This document shows positions 18,126 through 27,303 of a stretch of 36,971 nt of DNA, in pieces. How positions within the stretch are numbered: the stretch's first letter is position 1; every line of letters begins with the position of its first letter. Source of the DNA: an uncultured Alphaproteobacteria bacterium (lineage in GTDB: Bacteria > Pseudomonadota > Alphaproteobacteria > Rs-D84); the NCBI GenBank assembly GCA_944389465.1, contig CALXML010000010.1, forward strand, positions 1-36,971. The letters are read 5' to 3'. The notes under the pieces were generated by a model. The model searched no databases. It had not been told where the DNA came from and saw nothing but the letters and a program-made list of their open reading frames with translations. A program made the position numbers and the translations under genes.

Positions 18126-19592
18126 ATGAAAAAATCAATATTATTAACCAGTTTGTTGGCATTGGCGGCCTGTGGCGGTGGTTCAGGTGGTGGTACATCT
18201 GGTGGTATTATTAATCCAGAACCAAATCCTGTTGTGCCCGATGCCAATGTTGTTTCACCAGAAGCAATTGAAAGTAATAAAGCCATTTTATCAATGGATT
18301 CCAAGATTTCTGATGAAACAAAAAGAACCGCGTATTTAAAAAGTCAATTTGGTGAAGAGGAATATAACAATTTAATTGCTGAATTACGTGGTGATAATAT
18401 TGAATCAGATGTTTCCGAACAATCATTAACCAATCGGGCGGGTTCCACACGTGGAAACGGAAACAGCGATAAAAATATTTGTAAATCTGAACGTGATTGC
18501 AATCAAATGATTTTTGATAATATGTTGGCCGTGCTGAATAATTTGGATAATTTGGATAAAATGAGTGAAAAAGATGTTAAAAATGCATTGATTGCCGCTG
18601 GGTTTAAATCTGAATTATCCGGAATGTGGGACGATGTCAAGGGTTGGATTCGTGAAAACAAAGATAATATTATAAGTAAAGGCGAAGAAGTTTTTGAAAC
18701 CCCCGGTCAGGGAAAGCCTGTGGAATTTAGACTGAATAATGCTGAATTTAAAACTATGCTGACCACGATTACAAATGGTGTGGCCGATAAAATGACCCTG
18801 AACATAGATGAAAAAACTGGCGAAGTAATTGGTATAAAGTTTGCAGATGTTGGGTCGGGTTCTTCTGAATACAATCCGGATGTTTTTTATCAAGATGGCG
18901 GATTAAAGCGTGCAGATGGTACAAATAAATTTGATTTTAATTCTGACAGAACATCTGGGGAATTAATAATGGAATCCTATGCCAAAGATTTGGGGTTAAG
19001 ATATGCTGACTTTGGTGTATTGGTTGCAGATAAGGGTGCAACATATACTGATGATAAGGGTAATAAAAGGGATATGTCAGGATATCAAATTCCATTTGCA
19101 GGCGGATATGAAGCAAAACGTATTGCCGCCGCAGATATACAGAATAATAATGAATTGGATTCAGAAATTCAATTTAAGGGTATTGCCAAGGGAACGGTTG
19201 AGGCCCCAAATGTGGCAAATGTGGCGGCATTGCCAATAGAAGATAAAAATGCTGTTTTGGTATTTAATCGTGAAAATGGCAGTGAAACATTAACTGCTGA
19301 TTTTGCAAATTGGTATCAGGTTGATATAACCAAAGATAATCAGGGTTTATCCAATATTACATTTAATGGCGATGGCAAAGATATAGATAAAAATTATCAG
19401 GTTGTTCATACGCCTTTGTCTGGTACTGTGCCAAATGAAAACGCTTATTTTGAAACAGGATATTATGGTGATAATAAATCACCAGACGAAGCCGTTGCGT
19501 TGTTCCAATATCAGCAACAGATTGATGCACAACACCAAGATGATGGTAATATAAACGTCTTTATTGGATTTGGTGGCAAGAAGGCGGAATAA
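18126..19592 (+). CDS. Large surface-type lipoprotein, possibly TbpB/Slam-like barrel
   Basis: The 488-aa product starts at ATG 18126 behind AAAAGGGA; the open frame upstream to 18051 lies in the structured RNA and is rejected. The lipobox LAAC places Cys16 before a Gly/Ser-rich linker, typical of a surface-tethered lipoprotein. The middle is polar, and the C-terminal half alternates short strands, ending NVFIGFGGKKAE. That end resembles the last strand of transferrin-binding-protein-B-like barrels (GxFGAKK/R type). The resemblance is weak, so ligand and export route are unknown. The gene is single, between the RNA element and a strong terminator. Confidence 0.8.
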   Translation: MKKSILLTSLLALAACGGGSGGGTSGGIINPEPNPVVPDANVVSPEAIESNKAILSMDSKISDETKRTAYLKSQFGEEEYNNLIAELRGDNIESDVSEQSLTNRAGSTRGNGNSDKNICKSERDCNQMIFDNMLAVLNNLDNLDKMSEKDVKNALIAAGFKSELSGMWDDVKGWIRENKDNIISKGEEVFETPGQGKPVEFRLNNAEFKTMLTTITNGVADKMTLNIDEKTGEVIGIKFADVGSGSSEYNPDVFYQDGGLKRADGTNKFDFNSDRTSGELIMESYAKDLGLRYADFGVLVADKGATYTDDKGNKRDMSGYQIPFAGGYEAKRIAAADIQNNNELDSEIQFKGIAKGTVEAPNVANVAALPIEDKNAVLVFNRENGSETLTADFANWYQVDITKDNQGLSNITFNGDGKDIDKNYQVVHTPLSGTVPNENAYFETGYYGDNKSPDEAVALFQYQQQIDAQHQDDGNINVFIGFGGKKAE

Positions 19593-19612
19593 TTGCCAAA
19601 TTATATCCGTAT

Positions 19613-19670
19613 TTGTGTCGGTATCTGTCCATAAATTTGTGGGCAGATGCCGGCACAATAAAGTTTAATT
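19613..19670 (+). terminator. Strong hairpin terminator after the lipoprotein gene
   Basis: An 18-bp stem (19613-19630 with 19641-19658, three G:U pairs, 10-nt loop) begins 20 nt after the stop codon and is followed by an A/T-rich tract with T-runs. Confidence 0.75.
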
Positions 19671-19684
19671 TTTATTAATAATAC

Positions 19685-19711
19685 TTGCAATTTGGATAAT
19701 CAGGTTATAAA
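19685..19711 (+). promoter_or_regulatory. Possible promoter of the aspS leader
   Basis: TTGCAA (19685-19690) and TATAAA (19706-19711) are 15 nt apart, upstream of the T-box leader. The spacing is short, so this is tentative. Confidence 0.4.
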
Positions 19712-19910
19712 ATTCTGGGCAGTTGTTTCAATTATTGATGTAATTTGATACAACAGGTGATTTTTTGGGTGCGTATGTGATGATGTGACTGACAACCACG
19801 GAATGTGCAAATCCCGTATAAAGTGATAAGTCAGGGTGGCACCGCGCAAATGAAATCTTTGCGCCCCTGAAATTAATCTGTTCGGGTGCCGAAATCTTCT
19901 TGGTTTTTTG
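19712..19910 (+). promoter_or_regulatory. T-box leader (tRNA-Asp-sensing) upstream of aspS
   Basis: AGGGTGGCACCGCG at 19833-19846 is the canonical T-box core. It forms the classic antiterminator: TCAGGG (19831-19836) pairs with CCCTGA (19865-19870). The TGGCACC bulge lies on the 5' side, and the upper helix is GCGCAAA (19844-19850) with TTTGCGC (19858-19864). The TGGC bulge would pair with GCCA, the 3' end expected of tRNA-Asp (G73), agreeing with the aspS gene 66 nt further on. A hairpin upstream (ACGG 19798-19801 with CCGT 19814-19817) fits stem III. The stem I specifier codon could not be assigned. TTCGG/CCGAA (19881-19893) and a T6 run (19904-19909) may form the off state, or control may be at translation. 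Confidence 0.85.
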
Positions 19911-19935
19911 CCCCGATTAAATAAAAGGGACCAAA

Positions 19936-21705
19936 ATGTTATCTTTGAAATCTAAATACAGAACCAACACGTGTGGTGAATTGAATAAATCAAATGTTGG
20001 TGAAACGGTGACGTTGTCCGGATGGGTGCATCGTAAACGTGACCATGGCGCGTTATTGTTTGTTGACCTGCGTGATAATTACGGCATTACACAATGTGTC
20101 TTTGATGGTGGCGATGCAGAAATGGAACGCGTTCGTCCGGAATCTGTGATTCAAGTAACCGGTACGGTTGTGGCACGTGATGCGGCGGCTGTTAATGATA
20201 AAATTCCAACGGGGGAAATTGAAATCAAGGTTACTGATTGGCATATCTTAACAAATGCTGATGTATTACCGTTTCAGGTTTTTGGTGATGATGACACTGT
20301 ATCCGAAGATTTGCGTTTGAAATATCGTTATATTGATTTACGTCGTGAATCACTGCATCACAATATTTTAATGCGTAATCGTATGATAAAGTTCATTCGT
20401 GATAAAATGTGGGAAATGGGCTTTTCAGAATTTCAAACGCCTATTTTAACCGCATCCAGCCCAGAAGGTGCACGTGACTTTATCGTGCCATCACGTTATC
20501 ATCATGGGATGTTTTATGCGTTGCCACAGGCACCACAGCAGTTTAAGCAATTGTTACAGATTTCTGGGTTTGACAGATATTTCCAAATTGCACCTTGTTT
20601 CCGTGACGAAGATTTGCGTGCAGACAGATTGCTGGAATTTTATCAGTTGGATTTGGAAATGTCCTTTGTTGATTTGCGCGATATTCAGGCAGTTGGTGAT
20701 ACTTTGTTGCCGCAAATTATTCGTGAATTTGTGCCAGATGCAAAAATCTGTCCGGATATTCCACATATTCCATTTGATGAAGCAATGTTAAAGTACGGCA
20801 GTGACAAGCCTGATTTAAGAAACCCGATTATAATTTCTGATGTAACAGAAATTTTCCGTGGGTCTGATTTTGGTATCTTTGCCAATGCAATTGAAAATGG
20901 CAGTGTTGTGCGTGCAATTCCGGCCCCAAACAGTGCCGATAAACCGCGTTCTTGGTTTGATAAACTGGGGGATTATGCGGTTAAGGAATTGGGACTGGGT
21001 GGATTGGGTTACATCGTTTTTGCAGATGAAGCCAAAGGTCCTGTTGCTAAAAAATTAGATGCAGACAGAATTGCAAAATTGCGCGAAATTGCAGGTGATA
21101 ATTCGTCATTATTCTTTGTCTGTGATACGGTTGAAAATGCAGCCAAGGCCGCCGGTAAATTGCGTACTAAATTGGGCGAAGATTTGGGGCTGATTGATGA
21201 AAAAGAATTTCGTCTGTGTTGGATAGAAGAATTTCCATTCTTTGAGGCTGATGAAGAATCCCCCACAGGATTGGCATTCACCCATAATCCATTTTCGTTT
21301 CCAATGGCAACATTGGAAGAATTAAAAACAAAAGACCCACTGTCTATCAAGGCGGCCCAGTTTGATATGGTGTTAAATGGTGCTGAAATTTGCAGCGGTG
21401 GTTTACGTAACTATAATCCAGATGTTATGTTACGTTGTTTTGAAATAACCGGTTATGACGAAGAAATCGTTAAACAAAAGTTTGGCGGTATGTATACTGC
21501 GTTCCAATATGGTGCACCACCGCACGGTGGATGTGCATTTGGTTTGGACAGATTGGTTCAAATTATGTTGGCCGAACCAAATCTGCGCGCGGTTGTGGCA
21601 TTCCCAACAAATCAACGTGGTCAGGATTTGATGATGGGCAGCCCCAGTACGGTTACAGAAAAACAACTGCGTGAAGTACATATCCAAATTCGCAAGAAAG
21701 GATAA
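19936..21705 (+). CDS. aspS: Aspartyl-tRNA synthetase
   Basis: AspRS charges tRNA-Asp with aspartate. The 589-aa protein has the bacterial-type layout. An N-terminal OB-fold anticodon-binding domain (about 1-105, with GWVHRKRDHG) leads to the class II catalytic core with motif 2 (CFRDEDLRADR), an inserted GAD-type domain, and motif 3 (GGCAFGLDRLV) near the C-terminus. Length is normal for the bacterial type. Discriminating versus Asx-charging behaviour is not decided here. AAAAGGGA precedes the ATG. The T-box leader indicates control by uncharged tRNA-Asp. Confidence 0.97.
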   Translation: MLSLKSKYRTNTCGELNKSNVGETVTLSGWVHRKRDHGALLFVDLRDNYGITQCVFDGGDAEMERVRPESVIQVTGTVVARDAAAVNDKIPTGEIEIKVTDWHILTNADVLPFQVFGDDDTVSEDLRLKYRYIDLRRESLHHNILMRNRMIKFIRDKMWEMGFSEFQTPILTASSPEGARDFIVPSRYHHGMFYALPQAPQQFKQLLQISGFDRYFQIAPCFRDEDLRADRLLEFYQLDLEMSFVDLRDIQAVGDTLLPQIIREFVPDAKICPDIPHIPFDEAMLKYGSDKPDLRNPIIISDVTEIFRGSDFGIFANAIENGSVVRAIPAPNSADKPRSWFDKLGDYAVKELGLGGLGYIVFADEAKGPVAKKLDADRIAKLREIAGDNSSLFFVCDTVENAAKAAGKLRTKLGEDLGLIDEKEFRLCWIEEFPFFEADEESPTGLAFTHNPFSFPMATLEELKTKDPLSIKAAQFDMVLNGAEICSGGLRNYNPDVMLRCFEITGYDEEIVKQKFGGMYTAFQYGAPPHGGCAFGLDRLVQIMLAEPNLRAVVAFPTNQRGQDLMMGSPSTVTEKQLREVHIQIRKKG

Positions 21706-21725
21706 TGTCCATCTGTTAAATGTTT

Positions 21726-21756
21726 CAGGTCTGCATATTTTGCAGGCCTGTTTTTT
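21726..21756 (+). terminator. Rho-independent terminator after aspS
   Basis: CAGGTCTGCA (21726-21735) pairs with TGCAGGCCTG (21741-21750) with one G:U pair, and is followed by TTTTTT. Confidence 0.92.
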
Positions 21757-21822
21757 ATGAAATCAAACCTATTAAACTGTGGCGCGTTTATAAATATAAT
21801 TATTGGATAAACGGGGATTTAA

Positions 21823-22182
21823 ATGAATGGTGATATTGATTTGTTGGCGGAAAAAATAGGATTAACATCTTATCAGGCCAATGTTTTAAAATCTAATCGT
21901 GGGGCGTATAAATTATCACGTGTGGTAAAGCGTGGATGTGCATTATATGCACCACGGGTATTGTCATCGTATAAATTGATTGATTTTATTATGGGGGCTG
22001 TTTTTGGGCGGCCTGTGGATTTAATTGGAAAAAATAAAATGTTGGTGCGACGCGGGCGTGGAATAATTTTTGGTGCACGCGGCTGTTACAGCGCGCCTGT
22101 TGGACGATACAGATATTATGCTGATGATAATGGTAACATAATTCACAGTGCTGATTTTATGCGCAAAGAAAAGCATAAATAA
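21823..22182 (+). CDS. Hypothetical basic protein
   Basis: The 119-aa basic protein has no family that I recognise. The N-terminal 25 residues (DLLAEKIGLTSYQANVLKSN) could form a helix-turn-helix-like unit. The C-terminal half is Gly/Arg/Tyr-rich (VRRGRGIIFGARGCYSAPVG) and ends in a charged tail. It converges with the asmA-like gene, with only 4 nt between the two stops. A GGGG ribosome binding site precedes the ATG. Confidence 0.6.
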   Translation: MNGDIDLLAEKIGLTSYQANVLKSNRGAYKLSRVVKRGCALYAPRVLSSYKLIDFIMGAVFGRPVDLIGKNKMLVRRGRGIIFGARGCYSAPVGRYRYYADDNGNIIHSADFMRKEKHK

Positions 22183-22186
22183 TTAT

Positions 22187-24661
22187 TTAAAACTTTTTAT
22201 GTGTGCGAACAAAATCACGCATATATGTTGCATCAAAATTCATCATAATTTCAGATAATGAATAATCACGCGAACCATCTGGATTTATTTGTAATTTTAT
22301 TGGTTGTGGCGTGGGTGATGTACCGCGCAAGGTTAAATCAAATGATGCGTTAACACTGCTGTTGGATATTTCCAGATTGCCGGTTGCGTCCGTGTGACGC
22401 AATCTTAATGTTATTGGTTGGGTTGTTTTAAAATCGCCGTTTTTATATTTGCCGATAATACGCATATTTTTTATTGCTGATTCGTCACCGTCCAACGCAT
22501 ATGACAATGCATATTCTGCATTAAATGTATTTATCTGGTTTGCTGATGCAAAGAAATCATCCATTCCCAAACCAATCAAATATCCGCCGGTAAAGTTTAA
22601 ATCCATATCGCCATACATATTATATTCTAAATCATGTGCAATATTGCCAAAAGTATGCATATGTATTTCAGCGGTGATTGTTGTATCGCGCACATTTAAT
22701 GGCATTTGGCGTGATAACAGCATACCATTAATAACGAATTTATTTAATTGGGCGAATATATCATATTTGTTGCCATCACGTGACAATGTTGCCAATAAAT
22801 TTCCACGATTTTGGTCGGTAATAGAAAATGTTTGAATGTTTGGCTTTAACGAATATACAAAATTTTTAAATGCGTTGCCGTTGTAAATTACTGCATCTGC
22901 TGATAAAGAAATATTAACAGGTAAAACAAATGGCAATGTTATTGGTGACGTTGTCAGAAAAGATAATTCTTCGTAATTATCCAGATATGATTGGCTGATA
23001 AAAGAATCCAGATTTAATATATCTGTGTGCAGGGTTATGTTTTTACCGCTGATTGTGCCAGTAAATATATGATTTGCGATTTTTATTTCCAGACCTGATA
23101 CAACATCGCCATTATATGCACCGGATACGGTGTATTCCAGATTATTAAAAGCCTGTAAATCAATGCCGGAAAACCAATCCTTGGCATTTTTGCCGGTTAT
23201 GCGAAAGTGTGTGTCTGTTAATAATAATTCCCAGCGATTTGAATCGGGTGTGAATCGCATTAAATTGCCATCCCATGTGAAATTACCAATGGCTGATTTC
23301 ATAAATTCGGGGATATGCTGGTTATTTGGATTAAGCCAATTTAATGTTCTGCCGCGGGCAAAGCGATATGTCGGTGTAATGTTATCGCCATCTATGTCAT
23401 ATATGCCGGCAATGTCTGAAAATTCAAAATCAATGCGGCCGCGTGGGGCAAATTTTTTCAGGTCTGTTAATAATGTTTTACGATTTGGCATTGGTTTTGT
23501 GGAATATACCAATAAATTAAATTTTTCCGGTGATGTGGAAAATGCGCCAACATAATCGCCATAAGAAAAGCGTTCGCATTGCCATGTGTCTGGGGTGCCA
23601 GAAAACAGGCATGTGGCAGGTGAATTTTTATACGGCATTGTTATCATTAAATTATGTGCACCAAATGCGTCAATTATGCCGCCGGTCACAGCAATATCAT
23701 CTGCGACAATAGATTCAATTTGTAATGCGTCACGTGTGCCGGTTGCTTTGACCATAATATGGTTAAAATTACGACGACCAAATTTCATATTGCCAGTAAA
23801 ATCCAGATTGAATTTAGTTTGGTAAAATATGCGTGATGGTTCTGTTAAAAATGATAAATCATAATTTATATCGTGGCCTGTTAACTCAACAGTTTTATTA
23901 CCATTTGGCATAATGGATATATTCCCAGTGATTTTATCCATTTTTATGTCTTTGAATATCCAACCACGGCCGCCATCCCAATCAAACAACATACTGATTG
24001 AAACAGTTTTATCTATTTTGGGTTCTGCAAAGCCAAACCAACGATTTATATTATCTGTTTCCATAGAAATTTGGCCACGCACAGAACCGTCTGCAAATAA
24101 TTGGCCAGATATTTCCAATTTATCATTTTGGTTATGAATGAAAAATTCGTCACCGGTAAAATCAATGTCATATTTATGTTGGGCCGTGCGCACGACACCA
24201 GTTAAATGACCATTATCCAACATAGCATCAATTATTTCAAATTCACGATTTTTAAAGTTTACGTTTGTGTTGTGAATTTCAACGGGGATATTAAATCCCT
24301 GTGGTTTCAGGTTATTGATTGAGAAATTGGCATCATATATTACAACGTCCCCCGTCAGGCGCGCGTTTTCCAAATTAAATATATCTGTCAGGGGAACAGA
24401 AAACATAATTGCGCCAATTGTGCCGTTTTTTACACTGACGTTGTGTGCAACAATTGTGGCGCGTCCCAATAAACTGAAATGAACATCACCGTTTATTGCC
24501 GCAGTAACCCCCGTCTGTTCGGCAATTGTTTGCTGAATTTTTGGTTTCAGGTTATTTAAGTTTATCATTGGTGGCACAATTACCAATGCCATAACAAACA
24601 GGCCGACAATTATAATAATTGACCAAAAAATACGACGCTTGTATCTGGGTTTCAGTGCCAT
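22187..24661 (-). CDS. AsmA-family envelope protein
   Basis: AsmA-like proteins are long periplasmic beta-rich proteins anchored in the inner membrane, implicated in lipid transport and outer-membrane assembly. The 824-aa protein has a basic N-terminus, one membrane helix (about 12-33) and the AsmA start signature IVPPMINLNNLKPKIQQTIAEQTG. A long repetitive beta-rich body follows, and the typical late helical region with NFTGGYLIGLGMDDFF lies near residues 678-693. Length is usual for the family. It is divergent from uvrB with 47 nt between and appears monocistronic. Confidence 0.85.
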   Translation of the reverse strand: MALKPRYKRRIFWSIIIIVGLFVMALVIVPPMINLNNLKPKIQQTIAEQTGVTAAINGDVHFSLLGRATIVAHNVSVKNGTIGAIMFSVPLTDIFNLENARLTGDVVIYDANFSINNLKPQGFNIPVEIHNTNVNFKNREFEIIDAMLDNGHLTGVVRTAQHKYDIDFTGDEFFIHNQNDKLEISGQLFADGSVRGQISMETDNINRWFGFAEPKIDKTVSISMLFDWDGGRGWIFKDIKMDKITGNISIMPNGNKTVELTGHDINYDLSFLTEPSRIFYQTKFNLDFTGNMKFGRRNFNHIMVKATGTRDALQIESIVADDIAVTGGIIDAFGAHNLMITMPYKNSPATCLFSGTPDTWQCERFSYGDYVGAFSTSPEKFNLLVYSTKPMPNRKTLLTDLKKFAPRGRIDFEFSDIAGIYDIDGDNITPTYRFARGRTLNWLNPNNQHIPEFMKSAIGNFTWDGNLMRFTPDSNRWELLLTDTHFRITGKNAKDWFSGIDLQAFNNLEYTVSGAYNGDVVSGLEIKIANHIFTGTISGKNITLHTDILNLDSFISQSYLDNYEELSFLTTSPITLPFVLPVNISLSADAVIYNGNAFKNFVYSLKPNIQTFSITDQNRGNLLATLSRDGNKYDIFAQLNKFVINGMLLSRQMPLNVRDTTITAEIHMHTFGNIAHDLEYNMYGDMDLNFTGGYLIGLGMDDFFASANQINTFNAEYALSYALDGDESAIKNMRIIGKYKNGDFKTTQPITLRLRHTDATGNLEISNSSVNASFDLTLRGTSPTPQPIKLQINPDGSRDYSLSEIMMNFDATYMRDFVRTHKKF

Positions 24662-24708
24662 TCCTCTATTCCCTTGTATTTTGATTATAATGAATTATAT
24701 TAGGTTTT

Positions 24709-26697
24709 GTGAATAAAAAAATATTTAATCTTCAAAGTGATTATAAACCCATGGGCGACCAGCCACAGGCCATATCTGAATTGGTTGATGGTGTTCGTGA
24801 TGGGCGGCGCAGCCAAGTATTGTTGGGTGTGACGGGGTCTGGTAAAACATTTACCATGGCGAATGTCATTGCTGAATTGGGCCGGCCGGCCATGATTATG
24901 GCACCAAACAAGATTTTGGCGGCACAGTTATATACTGAAATGAAATCGTTTTTTCCGAATAATCACGTTGAATATTTTGTGTCTTATTATGATTATTATC
25001 AGCCCGAGGCTTATTTGCCAACAACCGATACATATATTGATAAAGATGCGTCTATAAATGAACAATTGGACCGTATGCGTCACAGTGCCACCCGCGCCAT
25101 GCTGGAGGAACGCGATGTTGTCGTTGTATCATCTGTGTCGTCTATATATGGTATGGGGTCGCCGGAACAATATTCTGGGATGAAGGTGGTTTTACATACC
25201 GGTGATAAAATCGGTATAAATGACGTTATTCATTCATTGGTTGATATTCAGTATAAACGCAATGATGTGGCGTTTGAACGTGGCGATTTTCGTGTGCGTG
25301 GCGATATATTGGATTTGTTCCCATCACATTCACAGGACAGGGGATGGAAAATATCTTTCTGGGGTGATGAAATAGAAGAAATTTGGGAATTTGATACGCT
25401 GACCGGTGCAAAGTTGCGTAAACTGGACAGAATTGCAATATATCCAAATACGCACTATGCAACGCCAATGCCATCCATATTACAGGCGATTGGGCAAATA
25501 CGCGCTGATTTAGATGAACGATTAAAATATTTTCATGACAATATGAAATATATAGAAGAGCAACGTTTACGTGAACGTGTGAATTTTGATATTGAAATGA
25601 TGGAATCAACCGGTACGTGTCGTGGAATTGAAAATTATTCGCGTTATTTATCCGGACGTGCAGCGGGCCAGCCACCACCAACATTGTTTGAATATTTACC
25701 AAAAGATGCGATTTTATTTATTGATGAAAGTCATGTGACTGTTCCGCAAATTTCAGCAATGTCACGCGGTGACAGGGCGCGCAAGGAAAATTTATCACAG
25801 TATGGATTTCGTTTGCCGGCATGTATTGATAACAGACCGTTAACTTTTGAAGAATGGGATGCGTTGCGTCCGCAAACGATATTTGTTTCTGCAACACCGG
25901 CTGAATGGGAATTAAATCAATCTGGTGGTATCGTGTCAGAGCAGGTCATCAGACCAACTGGATTGTTGGACCCTGAATGTCAGGTTCGTCCAACTGCGCA
26001 TCAGGTTGATGATTTGTTGGATGAAGTTAAAAAGGTCAAGGGTCGCGTTCTGGTTACAACATTGACCAAGAAAATGGCGGAACAATTAACAGACTATTTC
26101 GTTGAAAATGGTGTTCGTGCAAAATATCTGCACAGTGATATTGAAACGTTGGAACGTATTGAATTGCTGCGTGATTTACGATTGGGTAAATTTGATGTTT
26201 TGGTTGGCATTAATTTATTACGCGAAGGTTTGGATGTTCCAGAATGTGAATTGGTTGCAATTATGGATGCCGATAAAGAGGGATTCCTGCGTTCAACACG
26301 TTCATTGATTCAAACAATTGGCCGTGCGGCACGTAATGCAAATGGGCGCGTTATATTGTATGCGGACACGATTACTGATTCTATGCGGGCGGCATTGGAT
26401 GAAACGGCGCGTCGTCGTGAAAAGCAAATGGCGTATAATCGCGAACATAATATTACACCAAAAACCGTGACCAAGGCTGTCTTTGCCGAGGTTGGCGACA
26501 AAGATGAAAAAACCGATAAAAAGCATCGCTTTGTTTATACACGCGATGGTGTTATGGACGCGGAAACATTACGCAAAGAAATTAAAAAGTTAACCAAACA
26601 AATGCGTGATGCGGCTGAAAATCTGGAATTTGAAAGGGCGGCCGAATTACGTGATGCCATTCATAAAATGGAAGATGATTTATTATTGTTGGAGTAA
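24709..26697 (+). CDS. uvrB: Excinuclease ABC subunit B
   Basis: UvrB verifies DNA damage handed over by UvrA and recruits UvrC in nucleotide excision repair. The 662-aa protein starts with GTG at 24709, with AGG four bases upstream; TATAAT at 24686-24691 suggests a short leader. Motifs: Walker A GVTGSGKT near the N-terminus, the damage-binding beta-hairpin region YFVSYYDYYQPEAYLP, LFIDESH, the helicase motif QTIGRAARN, and a C-terminal UVR domain (KKLTKQMRDAAENLEFERAA and onward) that binds UvrC. All expected parts are present. tsaE follows 5 nt downstream. Confidence 0.97.
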   Translation: MNKKIFNLQSDYKPMGDQPQAISELVDGVRDGRRSQVLLGVTGSGKTFTMANVIAELGRPAMIMAPNKILAAQLYTEMKSFFPNNHVEYFVSYYDYYQPEAYLPTTDTYIDKDASINEQLDRMRHSATRAMLEERDVVVVSSVSSIYGMGSPEQYSGMKVVLHTGDKIGINDVIHSLVDIQYKRNDVAFERGDFRVRGDILDLFPSHSQDRGWKISFWGDEIEEIWEFDTLTGAKLRKLDRIAIYPNTHYATPMPSILQAIGQIRADLDERLKYFHDNMKYIEEQRLRERVNFDIEMMESTGTCRGIENYSRYLSGRAAGQPPPTLFEYLPKDAILFIDESHVTVPQISAMSRGDRARKENLSQYGFRLPACIDNRPLTFEEWDALRPQTIFVSATPAEWELNQSGGIVSEQVIRPTGLLDPECQVRPTAHQVDDLLDEVKKVKGRVLVTTLTKKMAEQLTDYFVENGVRAKYLHSDIETLERIELLRDLRLGKFDVLVGINLLREGLDVPECELVAIMDADKEGFLRSTRSLIQTIGRAARNANGRVILYADTITDSMRAALDETARRREKQMAYNREHNITPKTVTKAVFAEVGDKDEKTDKKHRFVYTRDGVMDAETLRKEIKKLTKQMRDAAENLEFERAAELRDAIHKMEDDLLLLE

Positions 26698-26702
26698 TCA
26701 GT

Positions 26703-27113
26703 ATGCAAAAAACATATGAATTAAAAAATATTGATGAAACCCGCGCATGGGCACGTGATTTTGCAAAAACGTTGCATGCACCGGTATGTGTGGCATTGCA
26801 TGGCGATTTGGGCATGGGAAAATCAGAAATTGCGCGAACGGTAATTCAAACGTTGCGCGGGACAGATACTGTTGTGCCCAGTCCCACATTTACAATTGTT
26901 CAAAATTATGATGGGATTTCTCATTTTGATTTATACAGAATAGAAGATAAATCTGAATTAACTGAAATTGGTTTACCATATGCAATTCAGAATGATATTA
27001 CGTTAATTGAATGGCCGGATATTGCGTCTGATATTTTACCGGATGATACAATTCATATATATTTATCTGGTGATGGCGATGGGCGAACAGTAATAATAAA
27101 ATATGGTAAATAG
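26703..27113 (+). CDS. tsaE: tRNA threonylcarbamoyladenosine biosynthesis ATPase TsaE
   Basis: TsaE is the ATPase that works with TsaB and TsaD in making the t6A37 modification of ANN-reading tRNAs. The 136-aa protein has the P-loop GDLGMGKSEIAR (family norm GDLGAGKT), then SPTFTIVQNY, HFDLYRIED and LIEWPD, all typical. The Ser in place of Thr after the P-loop Lys is conservative. It starts 5 nt after uvrB and its ribosome binding site (GGAG) overlaps the uvrB end, so the two are co-transcribed. Confidence 0.95.
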   Translation: MQKTYELKNIDETRAWARDFAKTLHAPVCVALHGDLGMGKSEIARTVIQTLRGTDTVVPSPTFTIVQNYDGISHFDLYRIEDKSELTEIGLPYAIQNDITLIEWPDIASDILPDDTIHIYLSGDGDGRTVIIKYGK

Positions 27114-27126
27114 GAAAAACTTATTG

Positions 27127-27154
27127 TTGATAATTTCAATAAATTGTTTATAAT
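27127..27154 (+). promoter_or_regulatory. Promoter of the candidate sRNA
   Basis: TTGATA (27127-27132) and TATAAT (27149-27154) are 16 nt apart, just after tsaE and with no plus-strand gene downstream. Transcription should start near 27161. Confidence 0.75.
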
Positions 27155-27160
27155 ACAATT

Positions 27161-27303
27161 TGTAAATTGATTTTTTAATCAATTTAAACAAATGCAAACA
27201 ATGTTATTTAATGGCTGATTTAAGGCCCTTAAACCATATCCCTATGGATTTTTATCCATCACATTGTTTGCGGCCCCCGCGTTAATCGTGGGGGTTTTGT
27301 TTT
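27161..27303 (+). ncRNA. Candidate small RNA of about 140 nt, four hairpins
   Basis: The stretch has its own promoter and terminator, and no open reading frame. Predicted folds, all perfect: AAATTGATT/AATCAATTT (27164-27172, 27177-27185); GCAAACAATG/CATTGTTTGC (27194-27203, 27262-27271), which encloses TTTAAG/CTTAAA and CCATA/TATGG hairpins; and the terminator at 27274-27303. I recognise no known family. The 3' end runs antisense to the last codons of the convergent ftsA-rpe gene. Confidence 0.65.
27274..27303 (+). terminator. Terminator of the sRNA, overlapping the end of ftsA-rpe
   Basis: CCCCCGCG (27274-27281) pairs with CGTGGGGG (27287-27294), one G:U pair and a 5-nt loop, followed by TTTTGTTTT. 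The minus-strand stop codon of ftsA-rpe (27282-27284) lies in the loop. Confidence 0.9.
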
